DNA of 64,000 bases from Garcia nutans. Its lineage: Eukaryota > Streptophyta > Magnoliopsida > Malpighiales > Euphorbiaceae. A program made the translations under genes and the position numbers. This document shows positions 20,401 through 32,800 of this stretch, piece by piece. The stretch covers positions 15,593,001 to 15,657,000 of the forward strand of contig CANTUV010000004.1 in the NCBI GenBank assembly GCA_947685225.1. The letters run 5' to 3'. Every line of letters begins with the position of its first letter. Within the stretch, counting starts at the first letter, position 1. The notes beneath the pieces were generated by a model that saw only the letters and a list, made by a program, of their open reading frames with translations, ran no database searches and had not been told where the DNA came from.

Positions 20401-21657
20401 ATGGCATCTCAGTCATGTCAGTCCGTAAAAGGTAGTGTTGAGATTGTAGCTCTTGTTGAGGGTAGAGATGGAGCTAGGGTTGCGATAGCTGGAGAGGCAC
20501 CTACTCCTGTGCCAGAGAGACCAGCTGCTGATGAAATTCTACCGGTTTGGTTACGGCATGTGGTAGAATTGTTGAAGCAAGCTCCAGTGCAGTAGCCACC
20601 ACCGCAACCACAGCCACAAGTGCCGGTGAGGCAGTATGATAAATTGAGGAAGTTTGGAGCTGAAGATTTCTTTGGTACTATAGATCCTGCAGCAGCTGAG
20701 CAGTGGTTGGATAGAGTTCAGAGAATATTCATTCAATTGCAAGTTATTCCTAAAGAGAAATTTGATTATGCTAGATCCCTTCTATAGAGAGATGCTTATA
20801 ATTGGTGGAAGACGGTTTCACATGCCATGGATGATCCAGCGACCTTGTCTTATCGTGATTTTCTGTGGGAGTTTGAGAAGAAATATATTCCAAGGGAGTA
20901 AAGGATGCTAAGAAGATGGAGTTTCTGAATCTAAGACAAGATAACCGGATAGTGACAGAGTATGAGATTGAGTATATCTGGTTGAGTCATTATGCCGATG
21001 GGATTATTTCAGATGACATTGATCGGTGCAGGAGATTTGAGGAGGGATTGAGGCCCTATATTATGTGTATTGTTGCTGGTTCTCGGTACCAAGATTTTTC
21101 TCAATTGGTTGTAGCAGCCAGAAGTGTTGAGAGAGCACAGGGTATTGCAGCAGCTATTACTGAGGAGGAGACTAGAGTTAGGAGACCCCAGTTTGAGGCA
21201 GGGTCTTCATCTATGAAGAGAAATAGAGGAAGTTTTGTTTCGAGAGTCAGTAGGAGTCAGAGGCAGCCTGGTAGGTCAGTTCAGTATCAGAGGCAGAGAC
21301 TGAGACCTACAGTTTCTGTAGCTAGTGCTCCGACTCAAGTGGTTCAGAGATCCATTCTACCTACTTGTGTTCATTGTGGTAGGGCACATGGGGGTGGTTC
21401 CTGGAAGATGGGTAGACCAGGAGTATGTTTTAGATGTAGGTTACCGAATCATTTCATCAAAGATTTCCTTGAGCTACTGGAAAATAGACAGACTAATACT
21501 GCTGCTTCTCGACCTAGTGTCAGCAGAGGAGGTCGAGGGGGCAGAGGTTTTAGTAGAGGTGGTCACCCCGAGATTAGTCAGAGAGGAGGATCTACATCCG
21601 GAGGCAATAGGCCTGATGAGGCTAGATCATCTCAGTGAGTGTATGTGATGCAGAGGT
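20401..21657 (+). pseudogene. gag: Tekay B gag, broken
   Basis: ATG 20401 starts MASQSCQSVKGSVEI and shares ERPAADEILPVWLR with element H. Stops: TAG 20593 (CAG in H), TAG at about 20786 (CAG in D) and TGA near 21636. A one-base loss near 20900 shifts the frame into the segment from 20916 (MEFLNLRQDNRIVTEYEIEY). The zinc knuckle is degraded: VCFRCRLPNHFIKDFLEL has lost the final Cys. Too damaged to make capsid. Confidence 0.9.
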
Positions 21658-24600
21658 AGCCGGATGCTTCAGCAGTTATTGCGGGCATATTTTCTTTATT
21701 TGGCATTTCAGTTCTTGCTCTTATTGATCTAGGATCTACGCATTCATACATTAGTGCATCCATCTGGCCTGTGTCTGAATTGCATTCTGAATCCCTAGGA
21801 TTTGGTGTCTTGGTAACAAATCCTTTAGGGCATAGTGTTGTGGTGAGTAAGGTGCACCGAGATAGTCCAGTTGTTGTTCAGGATGAGGAGTTTCTTAGTG
21901 ATTTGATTAAAATGCCTTTTAAGCAGTATGATTTGATCTTAGGCAAAGATTGGTTGTCTAAGCACGGGGCTGTGGTAGATTGTCAGAAGAAGTGTGTTAC
22001 CCTTAGAACCGGTGATGGTATATGTGTTATGGTAACTAGTGAGCAGAGACAACCTGCATCCTTTTTTGTTTCAACTGTTGCAGCTAGGAAGTTAATTCGA
22101 AAAGGGTGTGACGCTTATCTTGCTGATGTTGTGGATACCAGAGTAGTGGGTTCTAAGCTTGATAGTATACCCACAATTGCTGAATTCCCAGATATGTTTC
22201 CCGAAGAGTTGCCAGGGATACCCCCTGAGAGAGAGGTCAAGTTTGGTATCGATTTGTTGCCTGGTACCACTCCCATCTCTATTACTTCCTATCGAATGGC
22301 ACCTGCTGAGTTGAGAGAGTTAAATGTGAAGTTGCAAGAGTTACTGGATAGAGGGTTTATTCGCCCTAGTGTGTCTCCGTGGGGAGCACCTGTTTTGTTT
22401 GTAAAGAAGAAGGATGATACTTTGAGGCTTTGCATTAATTATAGGCAATTGAATAAGGTTACTATCAAGAATAGGTATCCTTTTCCTAGAATAGATGATC
22501 TCTTTGATCAATTGAAGGGAGCAACAGTTTTCTCCAAGATTGATTTGAGATCAGGGTACCATCAGTTAAGAGTCAGAGCTGAAGATGTATCTAAGATAGC
22601 TTTCCGCACAAGGTATGGGCATTATGAATTTTTGGTGATGCCTTTTGGGTTGACGAATGCACCAGCAACTTTTATTGATTTGATGAATAGGGTGTTTCGA
22701 CCCTATCTAGATCAGTTTGTAGTAGTTTTTATTGATGATATTTTGGTGTATTCGTGTAATGAAATGGATCATGACAAGCATCTGCGGATGATATTGCAGA
22801 CTTTGAGAGAGAAGCAATTGTATGCTAAGCTGTCTAAGTGTGACTTTTCTGGGTCATGTAGTTTCAGCAGATGGTATAAGAGTTGATCCGAGTAAAGTTG
22901 AGGTCATTTTGAATTGGAGTCCACCAAAGTCTGTGATTGAAGTTAGAAGTTTTCTGGGTTTGGCAGGCTATTATCAACACTTTGTGAAGGGTTTTTCTTT
23001 GATAGCTACTCCACTCACCATATTACTTCGGACGGGAGTTAGATTTGTGTGGACAAATCAGTGTCAAGGAAGCTTTGAACAGTTGAAGGAGATGTTGACT
23101 CAAGCTCCTATTCTTACTTTGCCTGTGGAAGATAAACCATATGTGATTTACAGTGATGCTTCATACAATGGTTTAGGTTGTGTTTTGATGCAATAAGGTA
23201 GAGTCATAGCTTATGCTTCTCGGTAGTTGAAGCCGCATGAGTTGAATTAACCGACGCATGATTTAGAGTTGGGCCATAGTGTTTGCTTTGAAGATTTGGC
23301 AATATGGGGAGAAGTGTTTCATCTATACAGATCATAAGAGTTTGAAATATTTGGGTGTTCAAAGAGACCTGAATCTTTGGCAGAGATGGTGGCTAGAGTT
23401 GATTAAAGACTACGACTGTTTGATTGATTATCATCCTGGTAAGGCAAATGTTATAGCAAATGCCTTGAGTCGGAAGTCTTTGGCAGTTTTGACTGCTTAT
23501 TCGCTCTCGTTGCTTGTTGAGTTGAGAGCGTTGCATGCTAGTTTTGAATCATGTGATGATGGTGCTTTGTTAGCTCATTTGCAATTGAGACCGGTGTTTT
23601 TGGATCAGATTAAAGAAGCTCAGTTGGCAGATGAGAAAATTCAAAAAGTTGTGTCAGATTGCCAAAAGGGGGAGAGTCGAGATTTTCTTGTGAGAGATGA
23701 TGGTAGCCTTTGGTTCAAAGATAGATTGTGTATTCCTAATGATGTAAGACTGAGAAAGATTATTTTGGAGGAAGCGCATCAGTCAGCTTTTGCTATGCAC
23801 CCTGGGAGTACTAAAATGTATCATGAGTTGAAGCAACACTATTGGTGGTCAGGTATGAAGAGAGACATAGAGGAGTTTGTATCTAAATGTCTCACTTGCC
23901 AATGAGTGAAGGCCGAGCACCAAGTTCCAACAGGGTTACTCCAACCTTTATTGGTGCCTGAGTGGAAATGGGAGCATGTAACAATGGATTTTGTGACTGG
24001 TTTGCCATTGACTCAGAAGAAGCATGATGCCATTTGGGTGATTGTTGATCGGTTGATGAAGATAGCGCATTTTCTTCCAGTTCGGATGGACTATTCTCTT
24101 GAGAAGTTAGCTGAGCTGTATATCAGTGAGATAGTGAGATTGTATGGAGTCCCAATTTTGTTGGTATCTGATCGAGATCCCCGGTTCACTTCAAGGTTTT
24201 GGAAGTGTTTGCATGGTGTTTTGGGTTCTCGGTTGTATTTTAGCACTTCTTTCCATCCTCAGATAGATGGGCAGTTAGAGAGAGTGATACAGATTTTGGA
24301 GGATATGTTAAGAAGCTGTCATTGAATTCTCTTGAAGTTGGGACATATTTTTTCCATTGATGGAATTTGCTTATAACAGCAGTCATCAATCTAGTATTAA
24401 AATGGCACCTTATGAGGCATTGTATGGTAGAAGATATAGGATGCCTCTATGTTGGGATGAAGTTGGAGAAGGTAAGTTGGTTGGTCCCGATTTGATTAAA
24501 GAGACGGAAGAGAAAGTGAAGATAATTTGGGATCGGTTGAAAGTAGCTTCAGACCGATAGAAATCATATTCAAATTTGAAGAGGAGAGACATAGATTTCA

Positions 24601-25026
24601 ATGTTGGAGATAAAGTATTTTCGAAAGTGTCTCTTTGGAAGAAGATTTTGAGATTTGGCCATAAAAGAAAGCTGAGTCCTCGTTTTATTGGACCATATGA
24701 GGTACTAGAAAGAGTTGGACTAGTTGCTTATAGACTCGCTTTGCCGCCTGACTTGGATCGAATTCACAATGTCTTCCATGTCTCTATGTTGCAGAGGTAC
24801 AGATCAGACCCATCTCACATTCTGTCAGTTGAATCTATTGAGGTGAGTCCGCATTTGAATTTTGAGGAAGAACCAGTTGGCTGTTTTGGCACATGAAGTG
24901 AAAGAGTTGACAAATAAGAAAGTGCCACTTGTGAAGGTTCTTTGGAAAAATCATGCAAAGGAAGAGGCAACTTGGGAGAGTGAGCAAGTGATGCAAGATC
25001 AGTATCCCCAGTTATTCCAGACTTGA
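21658..25026 (+). pseudogene. pol: Tekay B pol with chromodomain, broken
   Basis: Protease begins around [17 protein letters not shown] (D-L-G where A has D-P-G). RT is readable from 21771 ([28 protein letters not shown] at about 22731), followed by a deletion near 22850 that moves the frame into 22822-23196. Further stops sit at 23194 and 23224 (CAG to TAG) and near 23250. RNase H and integrase follow ([35 protein letters not shown]; the catalytic Glu context reads DGQLERV). After one more frameshift near 24880 the chromodomain reads LAHEVKELTNKKVPLVKVLW and is complete to its stop at 25024. Confidence 0.92.
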
Positions 25027-25058
25027 GATCAAGTAATTTCGAGGACAAAATTTATTTA

Positions 25059-25072
25059 TAGAGGGGGAGAAT
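25059..25072 (+). other. Polypurine tract, Tekay B
   Basis: TAGAGGGGGAGAAT lies directly before the LTR start. It is preceded by TCGAGGACAAAATTTATT, the usual Tekay 3' end context. Confidence 0.75.
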
Positions 25073-25511
25073 TTTAATGTCCCAAACTATACCCTCAAAT
25101 TTTTGGAATGATTATTATTGAAATTAGATTAAATGATATAAAGTATATATTTATGTTTAAGTGGTAAGAGAGGAAAAGAGAAGTGTGTGTATGTAGTATA
25201 TATAGAGATATATATAACATATACAATTCAACTAATTAGTTGGTCAAATGAGATATTTAATTATATTTGGATTAATTGAAAATGGAAATTAAATTAAGTG
25301 GATGATGATATTTATGATTATTTTATTATTATAATTGCTTGGTGGATATAAAAATAGGGCTTTAGTGGTTAAGAGAAGAGTTGAATGGGTTGACTTATCA
25401 TCATCTTCTTCCACTTTCTTGTGCTTGGCCAGCCATCTCCATAGCAAGAAGGAAAGAGAGATTTTGTTCTTCCTAACTCAAGATTGAAGGGTGTTTCAAG
25501 AGATCAAGTTG
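25073..25511 (+). mobile_element. Tekay LTR shared by B and H, first 439 bases
   Basis: It starts TTTAATGTCCC (a mutated TGTAATGTCCC) and holds a TATA box at 25347. It is cut at 25511 by the CACTA element. The continuation is the inverted piece 37893-40113: sequence around GATCAAGTTG|GAGTTTGAAGG joins as in D (GATCAAGTTGGTGATTC). The whole LTR is about 2.66 kb and serves as 3' LTR of B and 5' LTR of H. Confidence 0.85.
25347..25355 (+). promoter_or_regulatory. TATA box of the shared Tekay LTR
   Basis: GGATATAAAAATAGGGC lies about 275 bases into the LTR, at the same relative place as GGATATTTAAAGAAG in A. It would define the U3/R border. Confidence 0.6.
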
Positions 25512-25529
25512 CACTACAAGAAAAATGCA

Positions 25530-26110
25530 GATTAGCTACGGCCAATTCCGTAGCAAGTCCGTAGCTATTACCGGCTTAGCTACGGAATTGTTACGAAAAA
25601 TTTTCCGTAGCTAAAAACCCGTAGCAAAGCTTTTTTAGCTACGGAAACTATTTCCGTAGCAACTATAGCTACGGATTAGCTACTGACATTCCGTAGCAAT
25701 AACCCTTCAAACTTTTCTTCAAAAATTCCGTAGCTAAACAAGTCCGTAGCTAAGTTTCCGTAGTAATTCCGTAGCTAAAATTGTTAGCTACGGAAACAAA
25801 AGCCGTAGCAATTCTGTAGTTGCACTTCCGTAGTAATTCCGTAGCTAAGTTTGTTAGCTACGGAAACATAATCCGTAGCAGTTCCGTAGGTGAACGTCCG
25901 TAGTAATTCCGTAGCTAAGGTTGTTAGCTATGGAAATATAATCCGTAGCAGTTCCGTAGTTGCACTTCCGTAGCTAAGGTCGTTTGCTACGAAACAGTTC
26001 CGTAGTTACAATTCCGTAGCTAAATGCCTGTAGCAATTATGTAGCTAATTTCCAAAGCAAATCCGTAGCCAATAATACCACATTCTGTAGCAAATTCCAT
26101 AGCATTTGCA
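25530..26110. repeat. CACTA subterminal repeats
   Basis: Dozens of copies of CCGTAGCTA, TTAGCTACGGA and variants in both orientations, about every 10-20 bases. Such motifs are the binding sites of TNPA-type proteins in En/Spm elements. The matching array at the other end is 40133-40545. Confidence 0.9.
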
Positions 26111-26322
26111 AAATAATATTTTTATTAAACCTGCTAAAATTAAACTCCAAAGAACAATTATAATTAAAAAAAAATCCAAAGTCATTTTATAACATAAAAG
26201 TTCATATAATCCACATTAATGCAAAGTACTACAGGGGATAAGTGTTTAATCTCAAATGTAAATCCTAAAAATTCATATAATATTATACCTAAAGATATAG
26301 AAATAACAACGTAACTTAATAT

Positions 26323-26857
26323 TTAATCATCAAAATAATTGTCATTTGGTGAACCTATATCAGCAGAGTCATCTGTAAGAGGTGGTGCAAATGATGCCCG
26401 CCATCGCCTTGATTCCTCTCGGTCTTCTTTTATTTCTTTGATAAGATTAACCATCATTTCTTCAAGCTTTGACTGTCGTTCATTCAAGTTATTAAGCATT
26501 TCTTGTTGAGCAGTTGTAGTTGGTGCATTTGATGAGGAACTTGAAGCATATGACCCTCCCTTTGCTGATCCAAGGCCATAAATGCGATTCTTTTTTTTTC
26601 CTCCAGCTGCCTCGATGAATAACAAGTCCTCATCAAGATGAATGCTATTATCTTCTTCAGAATCCATCTCCGAGTTTTGTACAACAGTATCTTTAAGTCG
26701 CTTAAAATTCTCCTACAACATATATAAATGTACAATTAAAGTAAATTGTTTCAAAAATTTAAAATTATAATGAATCAAAAGAAATCAAACTTACATAGAC
26801 AGTTTCAGCACGCTTATCGAGGAACTCAGCTGGATCACAATCAGCAGCAAATATAAC
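26323..26857 (-). CDS. CACTA TNPA-like protein (Transposase_24), 3' exons
   Basis: The minus-strand exon 26857-26795 (after TTTACAG, ending CTAT|GTAAG) encodes CDPAEFLDKRAETVY. A short intron ends in TTGTAG at 26713. The last exon, 26712-26323, continues ENFKRLKDTVVQNSEMDSEE, then KKNRIYGLGSAKGG, and ends in a coiled-coil segment. The pattern DKRAE..Y and YGLGS is typical of plant En/Spm-type (PF03004) proteins, which bind subterminal repeats in TNPA-like fashion. Start and 5' exons are not certain: they lie further along the minus strand and, because of the inversion, partly at 40114-41802. Confidence 0.75.
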
Positions 26858-28370
26858 CTGTAATTTACAGAAAAAAATAGCAAGAAAAGAGAGTTATATA
26901 CCTAAAGTTAAAGTACAAAAGTAAGAGAGAGAGAGAGGGAGAAGGCAGGAAGTGTAGGAGTTATGAATTATATGAGTTATAGTATTACGTGTTTGTGTAG
27001 CAAAATGTTTGTGGAAAAGCTGAAAACTCTTACAATATGGAAGAACAGAAACAGAGCAGCACTCTTTCTTTTGGATCCAGTGAAATAAGAAAAGAGAAGT
27101 CCCCACTTCTATCATTCTGTGTTTTACACTGTTTTGGATAGTTCTAAGTTTTCAACCATAGAAAATTGAGAAGTCACAACACAACATTTCTTTTTTCTTC
27201 TTTCTATACCCAACTATGCAATTTCATATCTAACCCAACAGATACATACTATTCTTATCTTATTATTTATCACTTCTGCTACTGTTGATTCTTGTACCCT
27301 TTTTTATATTCAATACAAAATAAAATAATTGTAAATTGATCACAATTATATTATCAAATTAAAGCTCATTTAAGGCATCATTTGATAAGGTTATTACAAG
27401 TCAAATTATCTTTCATAGTAGCAAGAAATAACCAAAATAAACTGCATTTCCTTTTTTTCCCATAGTGGCCGGATTGGTTGTATGCCTAAATCATAACAAA
27501 TCTTCAAAGTTCAAAGTGCACATAGATATGGAGCTGGGTATATCAAATGTTCAATTCAGTTTGGAAACAGAATCATCAAGCAGAGTTTTGATGCCAAACG
27601 TTATGAACAACAATATAAACTGAACCGAAACAGTATTTCATACTCAATTAACATGCTATTCAGCTTGGTATCATAAGAACTACACACAACATATATTTCA
27701 AAGTAAACACAAGAATATATCTAAATTAATTCACAGCTCAATGTGGTGTGTTTGTATGTCAGCAGCATATCAACATGGAATCATGCCACACGGCGATCCA
27801 AAAATAAGGATAAAACAAAACAAAATAAAAGGGAAATAGTCACACACTAGCCAACAATTACCATTTTAAATGGCAGCAACATAACAGGCTTACCATGTAA
27901 AAAGAGAAACTGCAGGTCCGTAGTTGAGTTGCTGCGTAGTTCTGAATGTAAAAAGAGAATACGGCGAAGCCTAGGGATTGTGGGGCGCTGCCGGTTTTAC
28001 ACTGAAAAGCATAAAGGTTCTGATATGATCAGAACTGTGATGCGAAATAGCCGGCAGCAACGGCGGATGTCGCAATTCTGCTCGAGTGTTGGTGAGTCGA
28101 GTCATTAATCAAAAGTAAAAATAACCTGCAAGAAGAGCAAATGCAGGGCACAAACCCAACAAAACAAGCAACAAGCAACTGACTAGACAATTATTCATAA
28201 GATTATTACCAATATCCACTCACATTCAGCACTTATAAACTGTAATATCCAATTCCCAATATCGGCAATTCATCATATCAACAACAAAATTGTTAACTGA
28301 TCAAGCACACAAATCCTCTTATGAACTTTTACCGAAAATGCTCAAATCAAACATATTTCATAAAAATTAC
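26858..28370 (-). other. CACTA interior: introns and a possible exon
   Basis: A candidate minus-strand exon is 28125-27894 (after TTCTTGCAG, ending ACATG|GTAAGC), coding frame uncertain and with an internal stop in the frame I tried. The rest is AT-rich and pyrimidine-biased, consistent with introns. An isolated GTCCGTAG at about 27918 resembles the subterminal motif. Confidence 0.35.
28366..28370. repeat. Target-site duplication ATTAC beside copia G
   Basis: ATTAC precedes the LTR at 28371. It does not match the bases after G (CTGAA at 36593-36597). It matches, in reverse complement, GTAAT at 41798-41802 beside copia F. Confidence 0.9.
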
Positions 28371-29795
28371 TGTTAGGAAATCATAGAGATCACTGCAAAC
28401 AAAAACACGCAGCGGAAAAATATTTGATCTCTGATTTCCCACCAGGATCCATGCTGTTCGTTTAATTCGACAAAAGTGTTCAAAGAACTAACCTGTTGAT
28501 GATTCGTAATCACAGTTTGGAAGAGATGCCTCGATCGCGAAACACCCTCTATCGCGTATCCACACGAATGCTACCGTTTGGAGTGCTAGCTCTCTGCAAC
28601 GGCGAAGGCTGGAAAAACGTTTTCTCTAAAAACGTATTAGGGTTACCTTTTTCGTTCCTCTTTGTTTTATTGTTACCTCTGAGAAGACTTAACGTCTGGA
28701 GTGAATATAATCACTCCAAAATCCAATTCAAAATTGGATACGGAAAGTCAAATTCAGAATCCAAGTCTAATTAGGATTCTGAATACATTATCTAATAATA
28801 TATATAATTGGATAAGGTAAGTCAAATTCAGAATCCAAATCTAATTAGGATTCTGAATATATTATCTAATAATATATATATATAAAAACGAAAATAATAA
28901 TAATAATTAATATTAATATCTAATATTAATATTATTAATATTATATCCAGCCCAAAACGCATTCTTGTGTGTGACCCGATAGGCCCATATTAATTGGCAG
29001 TCAATTTAATCTCTATTAAATCAACAAGTCATAATTGGCCTCTAGCAAGGCGTTACAACTACCCAATTAATATAAGGAATGTCCAATTTGCCTAATAATA
29101 GTATATGCATTAATCCCTTTGTCACACGATATCTAGCTTGAACATAAGTCATGGTCAACGTCATACTTATATTGTCCAAACTTATGATTACTCGATCTCC
29201 AAGTAGACTGATAAAAACAAATGAAATTGATCACACTATCAATTCATTTGAGCACGGCCATGCATTTCACAGTCTCACTTATCGAGGGGCCCAAAAGATA
29301 TCTCTCTCAAAGAGAGGGACAAATTCTATCTTGATTGTTCATTATCCTCTACATAATTTCTATCATATATGAACATAACCTTTATTACTATCCAGTTACG
29401 GATAATGTTTGATCATGTCAAAATATAATAGTCCTTATATTGGAAACTATGACAATCTCAAGTCAAAGAATTAATACATAACTATCATGAGATTTACTTA
29501 TGACACTAACCCATGTAGTAATCTCATGATGGGTCTATCCAATACATTGTTCTCTAACAAGTATCTATGAAATTGATTTGTATCACTATACACATAACCA
29601 TCTAATGATTATCAAATCAATGTTCATACTGGTTAAGAATTATTTTTTTTATCTCTATAACAATAATAAACCAGGGACAAATATCAAAATTGTGCAACAT
29701 GCAAACAAACAATAATGATAATAAAACCTCATTTAATAATAATGAATGTATAACATAAAGATCCAAATAAATGGCCTAGGGCACATACACTAACA
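28371..29795 (-). mobile_element. Copia G 3' LTR (type Y)
   Basis: The minus strand starts TGTTAGTGTATGTGCCCTAG and ends GATTTCCTAACA. It is nearly identical to the 5' LTR of F (41803-43228): open frames of 73 and 92 codons inside them are the same or differ by two residues. These frames are LTR sequence, not genes. Confidence 0.92.
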
Positions 29796-29815
29796 ATCTC
29801 CCACTTGCACTAGGC

Positions 29816-32800
29816 CTACAAATTTCTAAGACCCATAGATCTAGTGTGCTGATCATGCTTGACCCGTGAGAGAGGCTTTGTTAATGGATCTGCTATGTTA
29901 TCATTTGTGTCAACTTTGCATATCTTGATATCTCCTCTATCGATAATGTCTCGAATGAGGTGAAAACGCCTGAGTATATGCTTAGACCTTTGATGAGATC
30001 TAGGCTCTTTTGCCTGTGCTATGGCACCATTGTTGTCACAATAAATGTCCACAGGATTTGTAATGCTAGGCACCACTCCTAGCTCAGTGATGAATTTCTT
30101 CAACCAGACTGCTTCCTTAGCTGCATCTGATGCTGCTATATACTCAGCCTTTGTTGTAGAATCAGCCATAGTGCTTTGTTTTGAGCTCTTCCAACTAACA
30201 GCTCCACCATTCAATGTGAATGTAAAACCTGACTGCGATCTAAAATCATCTATGTCAGTTTGGAAACTAGCATCTGTGTAACCATTTACAACTAGCTCAT
30301 CTTCCAAACCTCCATAAACCAAGAATACATCTTTAGTCCTTCGAAGGTACTTAAGAATATTCTTGACAGCTGTCCAGTGACCTTCACCAGGATCAGCTTG
30401 AAATCTACTAGTTGCGCTTAATGGATATGAGACATCTGGTCTAGTACATAGCATGGCATACATAATAGATCCTATAGCAGAAGCATAAGGAATCTTATTC
30501 ATTCGATCTCGCTCATCAGATGTCATAGGACATTGACGCTTGCTGAGATGAATGCCATGAGACATAGGCAAGAATCCCTTTTTGGAATCTTGCATGTTGA
30601 ACCTCTTCAACACTTTATCTATGTATGTACTTTGACTCAGGCCAATTATCCTTCTAGATCTATCTCTATAGATCTTTATACCAAGGATATAGGCAGCCTC
30701 ACCTAAGTCTTTCATTGAGAAAGAATTCCCTAACCAAGTCTTAACCTTTTGCAAGGTAGGGATATCATTCCCAATGAGTAATATGTCATCCACATATAAG
30801 ACTAAAAACACTACTGCACTCCCACTAACCATCTTGTAGACACAAGGTTCATCTTCATTCTTGATGAAACCAAAGTTCTTAACTGTTTCATCAAAACGAA
30901 GATTCCAGCTTCGAGATGCTTGCTTCAATCCATAAATGGATTTTTGAAGCTTGCAAACCTTTGTAGAATTCTCAGGATTTACAAAACCCTCAGGTTGTGT
31001 CATATACACATCCTCAAGCAAGTTTCCATTAAGGAAAGCGGTTTTGACATCCATTTGCCATATCTCATAATCATAGTATGCTGCAATGGCAATGAGAATT
31101 CTAACAGACTTAAGCATAGCAACTGGTGAAAAGGTTTCATCATAGTCTATACCATGAGTTTGCTTGAAACCTTTTGCAACAAGCCTTGCTTTATAGGTCT
31201 GCACATTCCCATCCATGTCAGTTTTCTTCTTGAAAACCCATTTGCAACCAATAGTCTTAATACCCTCTGGAGGATCAATTAAAGACCAAACTTGGTTGTC
31301 AAACATAGATTGCATCTCAGATTTCATGGCTCCAAGCCATTTGTCTGAATCTGGACCTGACACAGCTTCTTGATAGGTAGTAGGCTCATCTTGATCTATG
31401 AGCATTACTTCACTATCATCAGTCACAAGAAATCCATATCTCTCTGGATGACGACGTGTCCTATCAGACCTGCGAGGGATTTGTGTTACATCTTCAGACT
31501 CCACAACTATTTGTGGTTCTGAAATAGGCTCTATAGACGGCTCAATGATTTCTTGTGGTACTTGAGTTTCCTCAAGTTCTACTATACTCCCACTAGTTCT
31601 CTTAGAAAGAAATTCCCTTTCCAAAAAGATCCCATTTCGAGCAACAAACACTTTGTTCTCTGAAGGAGTATAGAAATAGTATCCTTTAGTTTCCTTAGGA
31701 TACCCTACAAAATTACATTTGATAGACTTTGGAGCTAACTTATCTGAAACTGGTCTTTTCACATAAGCTTCACAACCCCAAATCTTAAGAAAAGACAAAC
31801 TAGGTGTCTTACCTGTCCATATCTCATATGGTGTCTTTTCAACCGCCTTAGATGGTACACAGTTCAGAATGAATGCAGCTGTCTCTAAGGCATAACCCCA
31901 AAAAGATAAAGGAAGATCCGCTTGACTCATCATTGATCGAACCATATCTAATAGAGTTCGATTTCTCCTTTCAAAAACTCCATTCCACTGTGGAGTTCCT
32001 GGAGGAGTCAGTTGTGAAATAATTCCACAATCCCTTAGATGATCATCAAACTCTTGGCTCAAATATTCACCACCTCGATCTGATCGAAGTAGTTTAATTG
32101 TTTTACCAAGTTGATTTTGTACTTCATTTTGAAAAGTTCTAAACATTTCAAAAGACTCATGCTTATGTTTCATTAGGTAGACATAGCCATACCTACTGAA
32201 ATCATCAGTAAAAGTAATGAAGTATCGAAATCCTCCTCTGGCACTAATGCTAAAAGGACCACATACATCTGTATGTATCAAGCCCAATAAATCATTAGCC
32301 CTTTCACTATGACCAGTAAAAGGATCCTTTGTCATCTTACCAAGCAAACAAGACTCACATGTTTCAAATGATTCAAAATCAAATGAATCTAATAATCCAT
32401 CTTGATGGAGCTTAGAAATGCGTTTCTCATTTATATGGCTAAGGCGACAATGCCATAAATAAGTAGGGTTTAACTCATTTGGCTTAGTTCTCTTAGAAGT
32501 TATGTTATAGATATCATTACCATTAGAATCATCAAGATTAAGGATATAAAGGCCATTATAAGAATTTGCAATACCATAAAGCAGATCATTTTTATCAAAA
32601 ATAGAACATTTCTTATTCTTAATAAAAAATGAATAACCTTCATCATCCAAAACAGATACTGAAATAAGATTCCTACTCATAGTAGGAACATAAAAGCAAT
32701 TGTTCAAAATTAACAAAAACCCATTGGGCATAACAAGCTCATAAGTTCCTACAGCTATAGCAGCAACTCTTGCTCTATTGCCAACACGTAGGTCCACTTC

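Larger units (their letters stand above)
25512..28370 (+). mobile_element. CACTA transposon, left part
   Basis: It starts CACTACAAGAAAAATGC, the canonical plant CACTA (En/Spm, Ptta) terminus, followed by dense subterminal repeats and a transposase-like gene. The TTG at 25509-25511 is the 3-bp target duplication. The other end, in the same orientation on the plus strand at 40114, is its true partner inverted by the rearrangement between copia G and F. Restored length is about 4.5 kb. No TNPD-type catalytic transposase is seen, so it looks non-autonomous. Confidence 0.88.

Noticed and set aside
28496..28774. 92-codon frame repeated at 42825-43103, and the 73-codon frame at 29151-29372 and 42227-42448
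   Set aside because: They are the same sequence in paired LTRs on the strand opposite to the element; identity reflects LTR duplication, not a gene.
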